From the NCBI RefSeq assembly GCF_000427295.1, contig NZ_ATNM01000202.1, forward strand, positions 1 to 64,000: DNA of 64,000 nucleotides. The letters are read 5' to 3'. This stretch comes from Cyclobacterium qasimii M12-11B (lineage in GTDB: Bacteria; Bacteroidota; Bacteroidia; Cytophagales; Cyclobacteriaceae). Shown in pieces: positions 25,894-35,458 of the stretch (positions are counted from its first letter, which is position 1; each line of letters opens with the position of its first letter). Under the pieces are notes generated by a model. It was not told where the DNA came from. It made no database searches and saw only the letters and a program-made list of their open reading frames with translations. Made by a program: the position numbers and the translations under genes.

Positions 25894-27927
25894 CTATTTT
25901 TTATAAATAGCATCTGAATTTATTTGGCCGTCAGTATCCAAATACCAATCTAAATAGGATACTCCTCCGGATTTTGCCCAGTCTGAAAACTTACTGTAGG
26001 CTTTAGTGAAGTCCACTTTTTCCTGAGTATAGGGTATACTTTTAGGGATATGAAGCGCCCAGTTAAACCCTTTGGAACTTGTGTAATATTTTCCTTTGCC
26101 AATGGAACTGATGTCATCACCAGTCATAAACAATTCCTTATCCATCAAATCTGTAGGTTGCTTGTCCATTAGGTGAACCTCCCTACCTCTTTCTTGATTG
26201 ATAATCATAAATGGATTATAAGGTGCGGTACCCAAATCAGCTTTTCGAATGGCCTCTTTGAATACGATATTAACCTTCACCGTATCTTCTTCGTGATGAG
26301 CATTATCAGAATTAACGTTTGCCAGGAATGGTAACTTTTCATTTACATCGTCCATAATAATCACTGTAGCCAAACTTTGCTCTTGCTCTACACCGCTTGA
26401 GGAAGTTTTGATTTTCCCTGTTTTTAATCTGGTTCCCTCTACACTTGCTACTTGATCTGCAGTAACAGGCAATTGTATACCAAATCCATTTCTGTAACCT
26501 GCTCCAGTTGCACGTACTACTGTAATTACCTGAATTTCCTTGATACGATTATTACCATCTGATATTTCGTTGACATTATAATCTATAACCAAATCATTCA
26601 TGTCATAATCTCCGAAACTAGGCCAAAGGTCTTCGAACAATAGTGTTCCAAAAGTATTTGCTCCCAGAGAGTAGTTGTTAAAAGCCCTATCTGGATCATC
26701 AGGATATTCGTCTTGGTAGTCTGATACACCATCCTCATCCTGGTCCTTCTCATCAGTATCGATAGGCACATAATCTGTTACCTCCACGCTAGTTATAGGG
26801 TTCCAGGAAGCGTAAAATATCACATCATTAAAGTCATGATCGCAGGTTCCAGAATCTCTTCGGATATCTTCCCAACCCATTAACAGAAGTTTTTCTGATG
26901 CGTCGTACAAAAACACCATTTGATCCCTTAATGACACTGTTTTGATTTCTGTATTAAGGTCCTTGTCCGCATAAAAGACGCCATTACCATTGGACACTTT
27001 GTTGCTTTGCCAGCCATTTGAAATCAAAAACCAACCGATATAAGTACCTTTCTCAAAAGCACCATCCATAGGACCATTAAGCTTTACTTTGTCACCAGAG
27101 CTCAAGACACCGTTCTGAGCATTAGGGAAAATAATGGTTTTATTCTTAATCTCTGAAGCAGTTTTTGGTGCCTCTCCTTCTTTGTAGTAATAGTAACCAA
27201 TAGAATTGCGGTAACTCCCGCCAGTATGGACGTAGGTAACCCATACTTCCGCATCTTCACTTACATACAACTCCCGTTTGTACTTTTCGTCCAAAGCCTC
27301 AGGGTTATGCTTTCTTACATCTGACCGCTCCGGCAGACTAGAATTGATATTTTTTAGTAACTCATTGGAAATTTTATCCGCCTCCAACAGGTAAGATGGT
27401 TTACCCTGATTATTCCATGTACCCAATGTTAGGAAGTCTTCATTTGCTGCTGCTATTCTAGCATTGGCATTCTCCTCATCGATTTCATAAAACGAATCAG
27501 GTAAAACACTCGGATTGGCAGCATTGTAGTTATAGGAAGCCTGGCTTCCTGTCACCTGCACTATTGCCACTGGTTCCACTCCAATATAACTAGAGCTTAC
27601 CCACAACTCCTCTTGATAGCTGGGAAGTTCGATAAATACGGTAGCACTGCCTTCCTCATTCAGGCGAACAGTTTGCAATAACTCACCCTCTTTCAGAGGA
27701 TTGTTGTCATAAATTTTATAAACGACAAAGGGAATAGGGCTTTTGTCTCGGCTTATAGCCGAGAGATTAAACGCTACTGTTTTGGTAGTAGAGAAATCAA
27801 AACCTGCGGGAAGGGTCATGCCAAGATAACCAACTTCTGCGCCTGGATCAGGCATGTCATCATTTGGATCACAGGAAAATAGTGTTGCCACTATCCATAT
27901 GATCAGGAATAAGCTGTTGTTTTTCAT
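25894..27927 (-). CDS. LruC-domain calcium-binding-type lipoprotein
   Basis: The Met at 27927 (MKNNSLFLIIWIVATLFSC) gives a clean lipoprotein signal with lipobox; a longer frame to 27969 is rejected. The mid-protein has DSGTCDHDFNDVIFYA and DLWPSFGDYDMNDLVIDYN, the paired DxDxND motifs of LruC/DUF4114-type proteins. Between them is an Asp-rich TSP3-type loop, DQDEDGVSDYQDEYPDDPDR, likely binding calcium. At about 677 aa it is probably exposed at the surface. LruC proteins occur in many marine Bacteroidota; their role is not established. It stands alone in the transcript. Confidence 0.85.
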   Translation of the reverse strand: MKNNSLFLIIWIVATLFSCDPNDDMPDPGAEVGYLGMTLPAGFDFSTTKTVAFNLSAISRDKSPIPFVVYKIYDNNPLKEGELLQTVRLNEEGSATVFIELPSYQEELWVSSSYIGVEPVAIVQVTGSQASYNYNAANPSVLPDSFYEIDEENANARIAAANEDFLTLGTWNNQGKPSYLLEADKISNELLKNINSSLPERSDVRKHNPEALDEKYKRELYVSEDAEVWVTYVHTGGSYRNSIGYYYYKEGEAPKTASEIKNKTIIFPNAQNGVLSSGDKVKLNGPMDGAFEKGTYIGWFLISNGWQSNKVSNGNGVFYADKDLNTEIKTVSLRDQMVFLYDASEKLLLMGWEDIRRDSGTCDHDFNDVIFYASWNPITSVEVTDYVPIDTDEKDQDEDGVSDYQDEYPDDPDRAFNNYSLGANTFGTLLFEDLWPSFGDYDMNDLVIDYNVNEISDGNNRIKEIQVITVVRATGAGYRNGFGIQLPVTADQVASVEGTRLKTGKIKTSSSGVEQEQSLATVIIMDDVNEKLPFLANVNSDNAHHEEDTVKVNIVFKEAIRKADLGTAPYNPFMIINQERGREVHLMDKQPTDLMDKELFMTGDDISSIGKGKYYTSSKGFNWALHIPKSIPYTQEKVDFTKAYSKFSDWAKSGGVSYLDWYLDTDGQINSDAIYKK

Positions 27928-28112
27928 AATAAAAATAGTTTTAAAAATAACTCTTGCTGAGTGCTCCAAATATACTACTTAAAAAGTATTTGTTTTTATG
28001 TTTTTCATCTAGCAAATCACCCAAAAATAAACTCCACCTTTAATAAAATGAAATATGTAGTTCAGACAATAGATAAACCTTTTTATACTATTTTATATCT
28101 AAAAAATAAATT

Positions 28113-29219
28113 TTACAACCCCTTTTCGTTAAGCTTTTCTATAACTGCAATTTTTAAATTATCTATAGCGGTATTTTTTATATTTGGAAGATTGAAATCC
28201 ATGTTAGCCAACTTTATGACTTCATCAAAACCTGCTTCATCAGCTTCATTTCCTGATGTGATCAGCCATACCTTTTTGTTATGCTTTCTGGCCAATTGAA
28301 GTAATTCAAAACTTCCTTTACCATCTGCGGACTGGCTATCATACCTCCCCTCTCCCGTGACAATCACATCAACATTTGCTATCATTTTTTCAATCCCTAT
28401 TTTCTCAAAGAAAAACTGAGCACCTTGCGCCATCTTTGTTGGAAAGAACGCACTTAAACCCAAAGCAATACCTCCCGCAGCACCAAAACTTGGTTGGTCA
28501 TGAATGGCATTTTCACTTACTTTTTCAAAAAGGTGGTAAACATCTTTTGCTGACTCCACGAATAATGAATGGTCCTCAGGCTTTAAACCCTTTTGAGGTC
28601 CAAAAACAGGGATTGCTCCCTTGTCTCCAAAAAAAGGATTGCTCACATCACAAAGACAAGTAAAAGTTACCGATGGGATGTTCTCATTAATTTGTATGCG
28701 TTTAATTTTTTGAAGGAATTGAGCGCTAAAAGGAGACAATTCATTCTCCTCTTCATCCAGAAAAATAATACCCAGGGCCGCCAATATACCTGTACCCATA
28801 TCTACTGTGGCACTCCCTCCTAAGCCCAATACAATGTTTTTAGCTCCTTTGGTAATTGCTTCTAGTATCAATTCCCCAGTTCCAAAAGAGCTGCTTAGCC
28901 AAGGATTTAGCTCACTTGGTGAAAGCCATTTGATACCTGAAACAGTGGAAACATCCAGGTATGCAGTCTCAGTAATTGGATCATAACCAAAGAACCCATC
29001 CACGGCTCTTCCGAGTGGATCGCTAACACGGGCATAAAACTTCTCTAGGCCCAACTGTTGATTAAGTAAATAACATGTTCCATCTCCGCCATCAGCGATG
29101 GGTGCAGTATTCACAATATCTTCTTTGTTTCTTGCTTGGATTAGCTCTTGAATGATGTCTGCTGCATCATCCGCCTCCAGGCTTCCTTTAAATGCATTAG
29201 GTGCTATTAACCAATTCAT
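28113..29219 (-). CDS. Glycerate kinase (GlxK/GarK family)
   Basis: It phosphorylates D-glycerate, usually to 2-phosphoglycerate. Family motifs are LIAPNAFKGSL at the start, PIADGGDGT, the long IVLGLGGSATVDMGTGILAALG, FGAAGGIALGL and VIVTGEGRYDSQSADGK. At 368 aa it is full length. Its start overlaps the symporter stop (ATGA), so both are one transcript. Import of an amino acid such as glycine or serine could feed glycerate, but that link is inference. Confidence 0.92.
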   Translation of the reverse strand: MNWLIAPNAFKGSLEADDAADIIQELIQARNKEDIVNTAPIADGGDGTCYLLNQQLGLEKFYARVSDPLGRAVDGFFGYDPITETAYLDVSTVSGIKWLSPSELNPWLSSSFGTGELILEAITKGAKNIVLGLGGSATVDMGTGILAALGIIFLDEEENELSPFSAQFLQKIKRIQINENIPSVTFTCLCDVSNPFFGDKGAIPVFGPQKGLKPEDHSLFVESAKDVYHLFEKVSENAIHDQPSFGAAGGIALGLSAFFPTKMAQGAQFFFEKIGIEKMIANVDVIVTGEGRYDSQSADGKGSFELLQLARKHNKKVWLITSGNEADEAGFDEVIKLANMDFNLPNIKNTAIDNLKIAVIEKLNEKGL

Positions 29220-30574
29220 TCCTTGTCCATACTTTTCATTCTCCGAAAATAATCTTTTGTTGCCGCTACTACTTTTGGTGAAAGGTAGATGGCTGAAATC
29301 ATCGTTGGGAAAGCCATAATTGCATACATGCCATCCACAAAACTCATGACTACACTTAGGGAAGTGACCGCACCGCCAACAATGGTGATCAGGTAGAAAT
29401 AATTGTAGTAGTTAGCTTTATCTGCCCCAAAGAGATAATTGAAGCATTTGTGACCATAATAAGAATAAGTGAACATGGTAGAAAGTGCAAAGACAAGCAC
29501 AGCTACCACCAATATATACTTGCCTAATCCAGGCAATCCCTGTTCAAATGCCGCCAGGGTAAGTAAAACACCATTTTGCTCTCCTGTTTTCCATACGCCC
29601 GTCACCATGATTACCAAGGCAGTAAGGGTACACACGACAATTGTATCTATAAATGGCCCCAACATGGCTATCAAACCTTCTCTTACAGGTTCATCCGTTT
29701 TAGAAGCCCCATGAACCATAGGGGCGGTACCAATACCGGCCTCATTTGAGAAAGCCGCCCTTCTTGCGCCGGTGATGATCACTTGACCTACAGCACCTCC
29801 TAAAACAGCCTTGCCTGTGAATGCATCTTCAAGAATATACCACAACATCTCCGGCACTTCTCCCATGTTTTTATATAAGATAACAAATACACCCAGGAAA
29901 TACATAATTACCATAAAAGGCACAAGCCTGGAGGCAACTTTTGCTATTCTTTGGATTCCACCCAAAATGACTATTGCGACTAAAAGCATCATCGTGATGC
30001 CAATTATCCATCGTGTAGGTTGTCCATAATCCAGTCCAAGCGGTTTCAACATTACTACCCTTAAGACCTCTGTCAATTGATTTGCCTGGAAAATAGCCAA
30101 TAAGCCCATAATCCCTGCTACACAAAAAATCACAGAAAGAAAGCGCCATTTTTTTCCCATTCCTTCTTCTATGACATACATAGGACCTCCCTGAACATGT
30201 CCAGATGAATCTTTCCCTCTGTACATGATGGCAAGTGTACAGGTGAAAAACTTGGTGGCCATGCCCACAAAAGCAGATATCCACATCCAAAATATAGCCC
30301 CTGGTCCACCTGTACTAATGGCCAGTGCAACGCCGCTAATATTCCCCAATCCTACTGTAGCTGCTATTGCTGAGGACAAAGCCTGCAAAGAGGTAATGTC
30401 TCCTGTAGCATTTGGATCATCGTATTTCCCCCCTACCACTTTCATTGCATGTCTTAGGCCTCTGAAGGGGATAAGACGAGAATAAATCAACATGAAAAAA
30501 CCGCCGCCCATCAAAAGAAGCAACAATGGAGTACCCCAAATCCAATTACTAAATGCTATAATTCCCTCTCCCAA
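29216..30574 (-). CDS. Alanine/glycine:cation symporter (AGCS family)
   Basis: A polytopic protein of about ten to eleven helices with AGCS motifs: IPFRGLRHAMKVV, ATVGLGNISGVALAISTGGPGAIFWMWI, GGPMYVIEEGMGKKW and RRAAFSNEAGIGTAPMVHGASKTDEPVREGL. It imports alanine, glycine or a related amino acid with Na+. It is the first gene of a two-gene transcript with glycerate kinase and is divergent from proB. Confidence 0.93.
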   Translation of the reverse strand: MGEGIIAFSNWIWGTPLLLLLMGGGFFMLIYSRLIPFRGLRHAMKVVGGKYDDPNATGDITSLQALSSAIAATVGLGNISGVALAISTGGPGAIFWMWISAFVGMATKFFTCTLAIMYRGKDSSGHVQGGPMYVIEEGMGKKWRFLSVIFCVAGIMGLLAIFQANQLTEVLRVVMLKPLGLDYGQPTRWIIGITMMLLVAIVILGGIQRIAKVASRLVPFMVIMYFLGVFVILYKNMGEVPEMLWYILEDAFTGKAVLGGAVGQVIITGARRAAFSNEAGIGTAPMVHGASKTDEPVREGLIAMLGPFIDTIVVCTLTALVIMVTGVWKTGEQNGVLLTLAAFEQGLPGLGKYILVVAVLVFALSTMFTYSYYGHKCFNYLFGADKANYYNYFYLITIVGGAVTSLSVVMSFVDGMYAIMAFPTMISAIYLSPKVVAATKDYFRRMKSMDKE

Positions 30575-30913
30575 AAGTGATATGATTTTTCTGTAAACAA
30601 TTGCCTTAAAGTGTACAAAGTAATCAATAAATACCTAAACCCGAAATATGCAATAGACATTCTATGAGCTGCTGAAATCACTTTAAAATCAATCAATCGC
30701 TCTAATTATCAATCCAACTATCGCTTTACCTTTGAAAAAAAATAGAACGAGCTGATTCCCTTGTAATTGCAACCCTTTCAAGGGCATATTGGTCAATCTC
30801 TTTATTAAATACAGATTAATTACCAGGGTTTGGCTTCAATAAATGAATTTTGATAGTTAGTCTATTTAATGAATCTTACTAATTTTGCATTTATTCTATA
30901 ATTCAAACAGACA
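30575..30913. other. Divergent promoter interval between AGCS symporter and proB
   Basis: 339 AT-rich bases with no open frame of note. TAATTTTG at 30880-30887 fits the Bacteroidota -7 motif and is 27 bp before the proB start. No TTG at the expected spacing was found, so the promoter call is weak. No repeat or RNA structure was recognised. Confidence 0.35.
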
Positions 30914-31999
30914 ATGAAGTTTAAAACCAATACCATCGTCATCAAGATAGGTTCCAATGTACTCACCATGGAGGATGGTAGTCCCGACCTAAACAGAATG
31001 GCAAGCCTGGTGGATCAAATGGTCTTCCTTTTGGAGAAAGGTGTGAAAGTGGTATTGGTCACCTCAGGTGCTGTTGCATTTGGAAGAAAATCTTTGCCGC
31101 TGACGCCAAAAACCGATGCAATATCCAAAAAACAGGTTTGGGCAGCCATCGGGCAAATAGAATTAATCCGACGCTATAAGGAATTGTTCTCCCAATACGG
31201 ACATCCTATTGCGCAGCTAATGGTTACAAAAGAGGATTTTCGAGACAGGACGCATTATCTCAATATGAAAAATTGCCTCGATGGTTTGTTAAAAAACAAC
31301 GTGGTCCCTGTAATTAACGAAAATGATGCCGTTGCTGTAACGGAATTAATGTTTACAGATAATGACGAACTTGCAGGACTGGTAGCAGCCATGATAGATG
31401 CTGATAGTTTGCTGTTGCTTACCAATGTTGACGGAATTTATAAAGGCCATCCTGCTGACCCATCCTCTGAGCTGATAACCTTTGTAGGGCAAAAAATGCC
31501 TGATTTGAGCCAATATATATCCACCCATAAATCCTCTTTCGGACGTGGTGGAATGCTTACAAAAATGACCATGGCAAAAAAATCTGCCAATCTTGGCATT
31601 GAAGTGTTGATTGCCAATGGAAAGAAGGACAATGTACTCGTCGCTTATTTCAACAAGGAGCTTAAATGCACCTACTTTGAACCAGGAAAATCTAAAGACA
31701 ATCATAAAAAATGGATCGCCCATAGTGAAAATTATTCCAAAGGTGAGGTTACCATTAATGAAGGGGCTCAAAAAGCCTTGGAATCGGATAAAATAACCAG
31801 CTTATTGCCAGTCGGGATTTTATCCATTAAAGGAGAATTTCTAAAAGGGGATATTATCCGAATAGTAGATCCGGCTGGAAACAGACTGGGTCTCGGAAAA
31901 GCCGAATACAATGCCAAAACTGCCAACGAAAAAATTGGACTTACTGGTCAGAAACCATTGATACATTATGATTACCTTTACATTTCTGAATTAAACTGA
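30914..31999 (+). CDS. proB: Glutamate 5-kinase
   Basis: First step of proline synthesis: ATP-dependent phosphorylation of glutamate. The amino-acid-kinase domain has VIKIGSNVLT, VTSGAVAFGRKSL, VINENDAVAVTELMFTDNDELAGLVAAMIDADSLLLLTNVDGIY and SFGRGGMLTKMTMAKKSANLGI. A C-terminal segment from about residue 270 matches a PUA domain (LLPVGILSIKGEFLKGDIIRI). At 361 aa it is the long PUA-bearing form. proA follows at 27 bp. Confidence 0.96.
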   Translation: MKFKTNTIVIKIGSNVLTMEDGSPDLNRMASLVDQMVFLLEKGVKVVLVTSGAVAFGRKSLPLTPKTDAISKKQVWAAIGQIELIRRYKELFSQYGHPIAQLMVTKEDFRDRTHYLNMKNCLDGLLKNNVVPVINENDAVAVTELMFTDNDELAGLVAAMIDADSLLLLTNVDGIYKGHPADPSSELITFVGQKMPDLSQYISTHKSSFGRGGMLTKMTMAKKSANLGIEVLIANGKKDNVLVAYFNKELKCTYFEPGKSKDNHKKWIAHSENYSKGEVTINEGAQKALESDKITSLLPVGILSIKGEFLKGDIIRIVDPAGNRLGLGKAEYNAKTANEKIGLTGQKPLIHYDYLYISELN

Positions 32000-32026
32000 T
32001 ACCTATCGGTATAAACAATAGTAGTT

Positions 32027-33277
32027 ATGGACAACCAGGAAAACATCTTTTCAAAAACACTGGAAGCAAGCAGGGGGCTCTCCCTCCTATCGGAAGATAA
32101 AATAAACAAAATCCTAGATGACTTGGCGATGGCAGCCATAAAATATACTCCAGAAATCCTCGATGCCAATCAAGAGGATCTGGACCGAATGAATCCTAAT
32201 GACCCCAAATACGACCGTCTTAAATTGACTGAGGAAAGGTTGGAAGGAATCGCTAGTGACCTTATCAATGTGGCCAAGCTGGATACCCCACTAGGAGATC
32301 TTATTTCAGAAAGAACCTTGGCCAATGGATTAGAATTAAAAAAAATTAGGGTTCCTATTGGCGTAATAGGCATCATATATGAATCCAGACCCAATGTTAC
32401 CTTTGATGTTTTTAGCTTGTGTCTTAAAACAGGAAATGCTTTAGTACTTAAAGGAGGTTCAGATGCGTATGCCTCCAATGCCTGTATTTTAGATGTTATT
32501 CATAAAGTACTGAAAAAGAACAAAGTTTCTACGGATATCGTATGTCTTTTACCAGCAGGAAGAGAGGCAACCAAAGCCTTGCTACAAGCAGTAGGTTTTG
32601 TAGACATGATCATTCCAAGGGGAAGCCAGGGACTTATCGACTATGTTAGAGAAAACTCCAAAGTCCCTGTTATAGAAACCGGAGCTGGTATTGTTCATAC
32701 TTATTTTGACAAATCTGCGGACCTTAAAAAAGGCACTGAAATAATTCTTAATGCCAAAACCAGACGGGTAAGTGTATGCAATGCACTCGACTGTCTATTG
32801 GTTCATCAAAGCCGAATGGATGATTTGGAGGCAATGACCTTGCCACTGGCAAAAAAGGAAGTAACTATCTATGCAGATGAAAAGGCTTATGAAGAATTGG
32901 AGGGGAAATATCCTGAAAACTTACTCCACCATGCCAAGGAAGAACACTTTGGGACGGAATTTCTTTCCATGACAATGTCCCTAAAAGTAGTAGATGATAT
33001 AGAAGAAGCACTAGAACATATATCAAAATACAGTAGCAAGCACAGCGAAGCCATCATTGCTGAAGATGAGAAAACAATTGACCATTTTCTGAGAGCAGTA
33101 GATGCGGCAGCAGTATACGCCAATGCTTCCACGGCCTTTACCGATGGTGCTCAGTTTGGCTTAGGTGCCGAAATCGGTATTAGTACGCAAAAACTTCATG
33201 CCAGAGGCCCTATGGGATTAGAAGAAATGACATCCTATAAATGGGTAATTAGAGGAAAAGGGCAAACCAGGGCTTAG
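32027..33277 (+). CDS. proA: Glutamate-5-semialdehyde dehydrogenase
   Basis: Second step of proline synthesis: NADPH-dependent reduction of glutamyl-5-phosphate. Motifs include [60 protein letters not shown] and the catalytic-Cys region [17 protein letters not shown], ending with [29 protein letters not shown]. At 416 aa it is full length. Co-transcribed with proB. Confidence 0.96.
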   Translation: MDNQENIFSKTLEASRGLSLLSEDKINKILDDLAMAAIKYTPEILDANQEDLDRMNPNDPKYDRLKLTEERLEGIASDLINVAKLDTPLGDLISERTLANGLELKKIRVPIGVIGIIYESRPNVTFDVFSLCLKTGNALVLKGGSDAYASNACILDVIHKVLKKNKVSTDIVCLLPAGREATKALLQAVGFVDMIIPRGSQGLIDYVRENSKVPVIETGAGIVHTYFDKSADLKKGTEIILNAKTRRVSVCNALDCLLVHQSRMDDLEAMTLPLAKKEVTIYADEKAYEELEGKYPENLLHHAKEEHFGTEFLSMTMSLKVVDDIEEALEHISKYSSKHSEAIIAEDEKTIDHFLRAVDAAAVYANASTAFTDGAQFGLGAEIGISTQKLHARGPMGLEEMTSYKWVIRGKGQTRA

Positions 33278-33829
33278 ATAAAGAGGAAGTCTTTAGGTGA
33301 AAAGGAAAGTGGATTGTCTGCGAAAGAGTTAAGCTGACTTTCATTTCCTTTTCACAAATTTTCATCCTTCAACCCTACTTTTTTTATTTAAAAACACTCG
33401 TTTGAACCCATCAAACAGTTAATCTAATACACATCGGATTTTTACAACCGATTGAATTCCCTTTTTCCATTACCCTATCAATTAAGCAATAACATTTTTA
33501 ACTGATTCTATATCAGTTAAAAAACTTTTTTTTCCAATGTGGGTTTATGCAATACAAAAAAAGCCATTGCCTTTTATTTGATCGCGCGTTCCTATACAAA
33601 TTTATAAACGCTATTTTGTATTTATGGCTTCAATTTTGTTATTTCTAACTGTATAAAATCAATTATACACGAACTATATAAAACATTTTTAAAATCATAT
33701 AGTTAAACACATCCACGAAGGAGTATAAAATAATATTATATATTATATAAAAAACTCAGCTATCCTTTATCGGAAATGAACCGCCATGCAGTAGGGAGTT
33801 AATCTATTTTCAAGTTACGAACGATCACC
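33278..33829. other. Gene-free interval with proBA terminator-like hairpin
   Basis: 552 very AT-rich bases. Positions 33297-33355 hold 12-base arms GTGAAAAGGAAA/TTTCCTTTTCAC spaced by about 35 bases, a likely stem after proA, without a strong T-run. The rest, up to the methyltransferase start, shows no convincing open frame, repeat or RNA. Confidence 0.45.
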
Positions 33830-34494
33830 ATGAGAAAATTATTTAATTGGGTTTTTGATGAATCTTCAAATAGTAATTCTTTAGGAAACCAATTCCGACA
33901 AAAACGCATGATATTTTTCAAAAAGGAGTTGGAGAAATTACCCAAACCAATAAAAATACTGGATGTTGGAGGTTATGAAGATTTCTGGATAAATGCAGGT
34001 TTAAATGATGTTGGAAGTATTCATATCACCATACTAAACCTGGACGCAAGAGAAACCCATTTTCAAAATTTCACGTCAGTGGATGGTGATGCAACCAATT
34101 TATCAAAGTACGGAGACAATACATTTGATATTGCTTTTTCTAACTCCGTCATAGAACACCTGTACAATGAAAACCAACAGCGCAAAATGGCAAAAGAAGC
34201 AATGCGAGTTGGTAAAAATTTTTACGTTCAAACCCCAAATAAATATTTCATAATAGAGCCCCATTATTTATTGCCCTATTTTCAATTTCTACCAAAAAAA
34301 CCCAATTCTTAATTTTGACTAAAACCAAGTTGAGCAGGCTTCAAAAATGGACAAAGGAGGCTGCACAACAGTACCTGGATGAGATACTACTACTGTCAAA
34401 AAAAGACATGCAAAATTTATTTCCTGGATGTAGTTTGTGGGAAGAGAAGTTTTTGGGAATGACCAAGTCTTTTGTGGCGCATAATTTCAAGTAA
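33830..34494 (+). pseudogene. Class I SAM-dependent methyltransferase, frameshifted
   Basis: The first 160 codons carry motif I IKILDVGGYEDFW, an acidic residue after the second strand (LNLDARE), VDGDATNL, DNTFDIAFSNSVIEHL and YVQTPNKYFIIEPH. This matches a Methyltransf_11/25-type fold acting on an unknown substrate. At the A-run 34294-34300 the frame shifts. Adding one A joins it to QFLILTKTKLSRLQKW onward, which ends NFK-stop at 34492-34494 and gives about 221 aa, a normal length. The PxYLLPYFQFLP element resembles methyltransferases of glycan or lipid gene sets. It is isolated between proA and the metal-efflux genes. Confidence 0.8.
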
Positions 34495-34658
34495 GCATCC
34501 TGAATCAATAAAAAAGAACGCGACTAGGCTAAATTCAATTAAAGATTCGGCTGATCAGAAAAAACTGCTGGCGAAAAGATGAATTAAAGCACTATTTGAA
34601 GGACTGTGAAAGCTATATTCGGCTGGATGGGTATTCTAGGGCTAATTTTTATACTACC

Positions 34659-34687
34659 TTAATGGTATTTTAAGGCAATCTTAAGAA
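34659..34687 (+). promoter_or_regulatory. Triple TTAAG-type direct repeat, likely response-regulator box
   Basis: TTAAT, TTAAG and TTAAG begin at 34659, 34670 and 34681, exactly 11 bp apart. The OmpR/PhoB class binds such direct repeats in tandem. The box lies about 105 bp before the response-regulator gene and matches a box at 37054-37080 before the pump gene. Autoregulation is inferred. Confidence 0.6.
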
Positions 34688-34789
34688 AGATATCGTTTAT
34701 TTGTTTTGTAATTGCACCAAGCGCCCCTGCCTGGCAAACTTCAAAAAGGCCAATAAATGATATGCAGTGATTTATAAACTTCATTCAGC

Positions 34790-35458
34790 ATGAGGATTTT
34801 GATAATAGAGGATGAACCTGGAATCTCAGGCTTTTTAAAGCAAGGCCTGGAAGAAGAAGCCTATGCGGTAGACGTAGCAGATAACGGCAGGATAGGATTA
34901 GAAATGGCACTCGAGGGGTATTATGATATCCTTTTGGTAGATTGGATGGTGCCGGGACTAAGTGGTATAGAGGTTACCCGCCAGTTTAGAAAAGAGTTTC
35001 CAGCTACCCCTATTTTGTTTATAACAGCCAAAGACACTTCAGATGAAGCCATCTTTGCCCTTCAAGCGGGTGCAAATGACTATATCCGGAAACCATTTAA
35101 TTTTGAAGAATTGCTGGCTCGTATCAGAGTACAATTGAGATCCCAGTCTGGTGATCAACTGTGTTTTACACTTGGGCCTATCAGTTTATTTACGGAAAAT
35201 CATCGCGTAGAAACCAATGGGAAGGAAGTGATTTTGACCCAAAAAGAATTTGCCCTTTTGGAATACCTCCTTCGCCACAAAAACAAAGTTTGCCGAAGAA
35301 GCAGAATCATAGAAAGTGTATGGGACATACACTTTGATTATGACACCGGCGTGATCGATGTATTTATCAATTCATTGAGAAAAAAGCTCGGCTTAAGTAA
35401 AGACAATAATTACATCCAAACCATTAGAGGTGTAGGATATATGGCCAAAGAGGAATGA
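34790..35458 (+). CDS. OmpR-family response regulator of a metal-efflux module
   Basis: The receiver has ILIIEDEPG, the phospho-acceptor Asp51 in ILLVDWMVPGLSG, the Thr in LFITAKDT and Lys in YIRKPF. The C-terminal winged helix has LTQKEFALLEYLLRHKNKVCRRSRIIESVWD and DVFINSLRKKLG, ending in IQTIRGVGYMAKEE. At 222 aa it is a CusR/CopR-like regulator. Its stop overlaps the sensor kinase start (ATGA). Location next to the RND pump and matching boxes indicate it controls metal efflux. Confidence 0.94.
   Translation: MRILIIEDEPGISGFLKQGLEEEAYAVDVADNGRIGLEMALEGYYDILLVDWMVPGLSGIEVTRQFRKEFPATPILFITAKDTSDEAIFALQAGANDYIRKPFNFEELLARIRVQLRSQSGDQLCFTLGPISLFTENHRVETNGKEVILTQKEFALLEYLLRHKNKVCRRSRIIESVWDIHFDYDTGVIDVFINSLRKKLGLSKDNNYIQTIRGVGYMAKEE

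Noticed and set aside
30848-30887. Full -33/-7 promoter for proB
   Set aside because: The -7 motif is good, but the nearest TTG is 27 bases upstream, outside the usual spacing.
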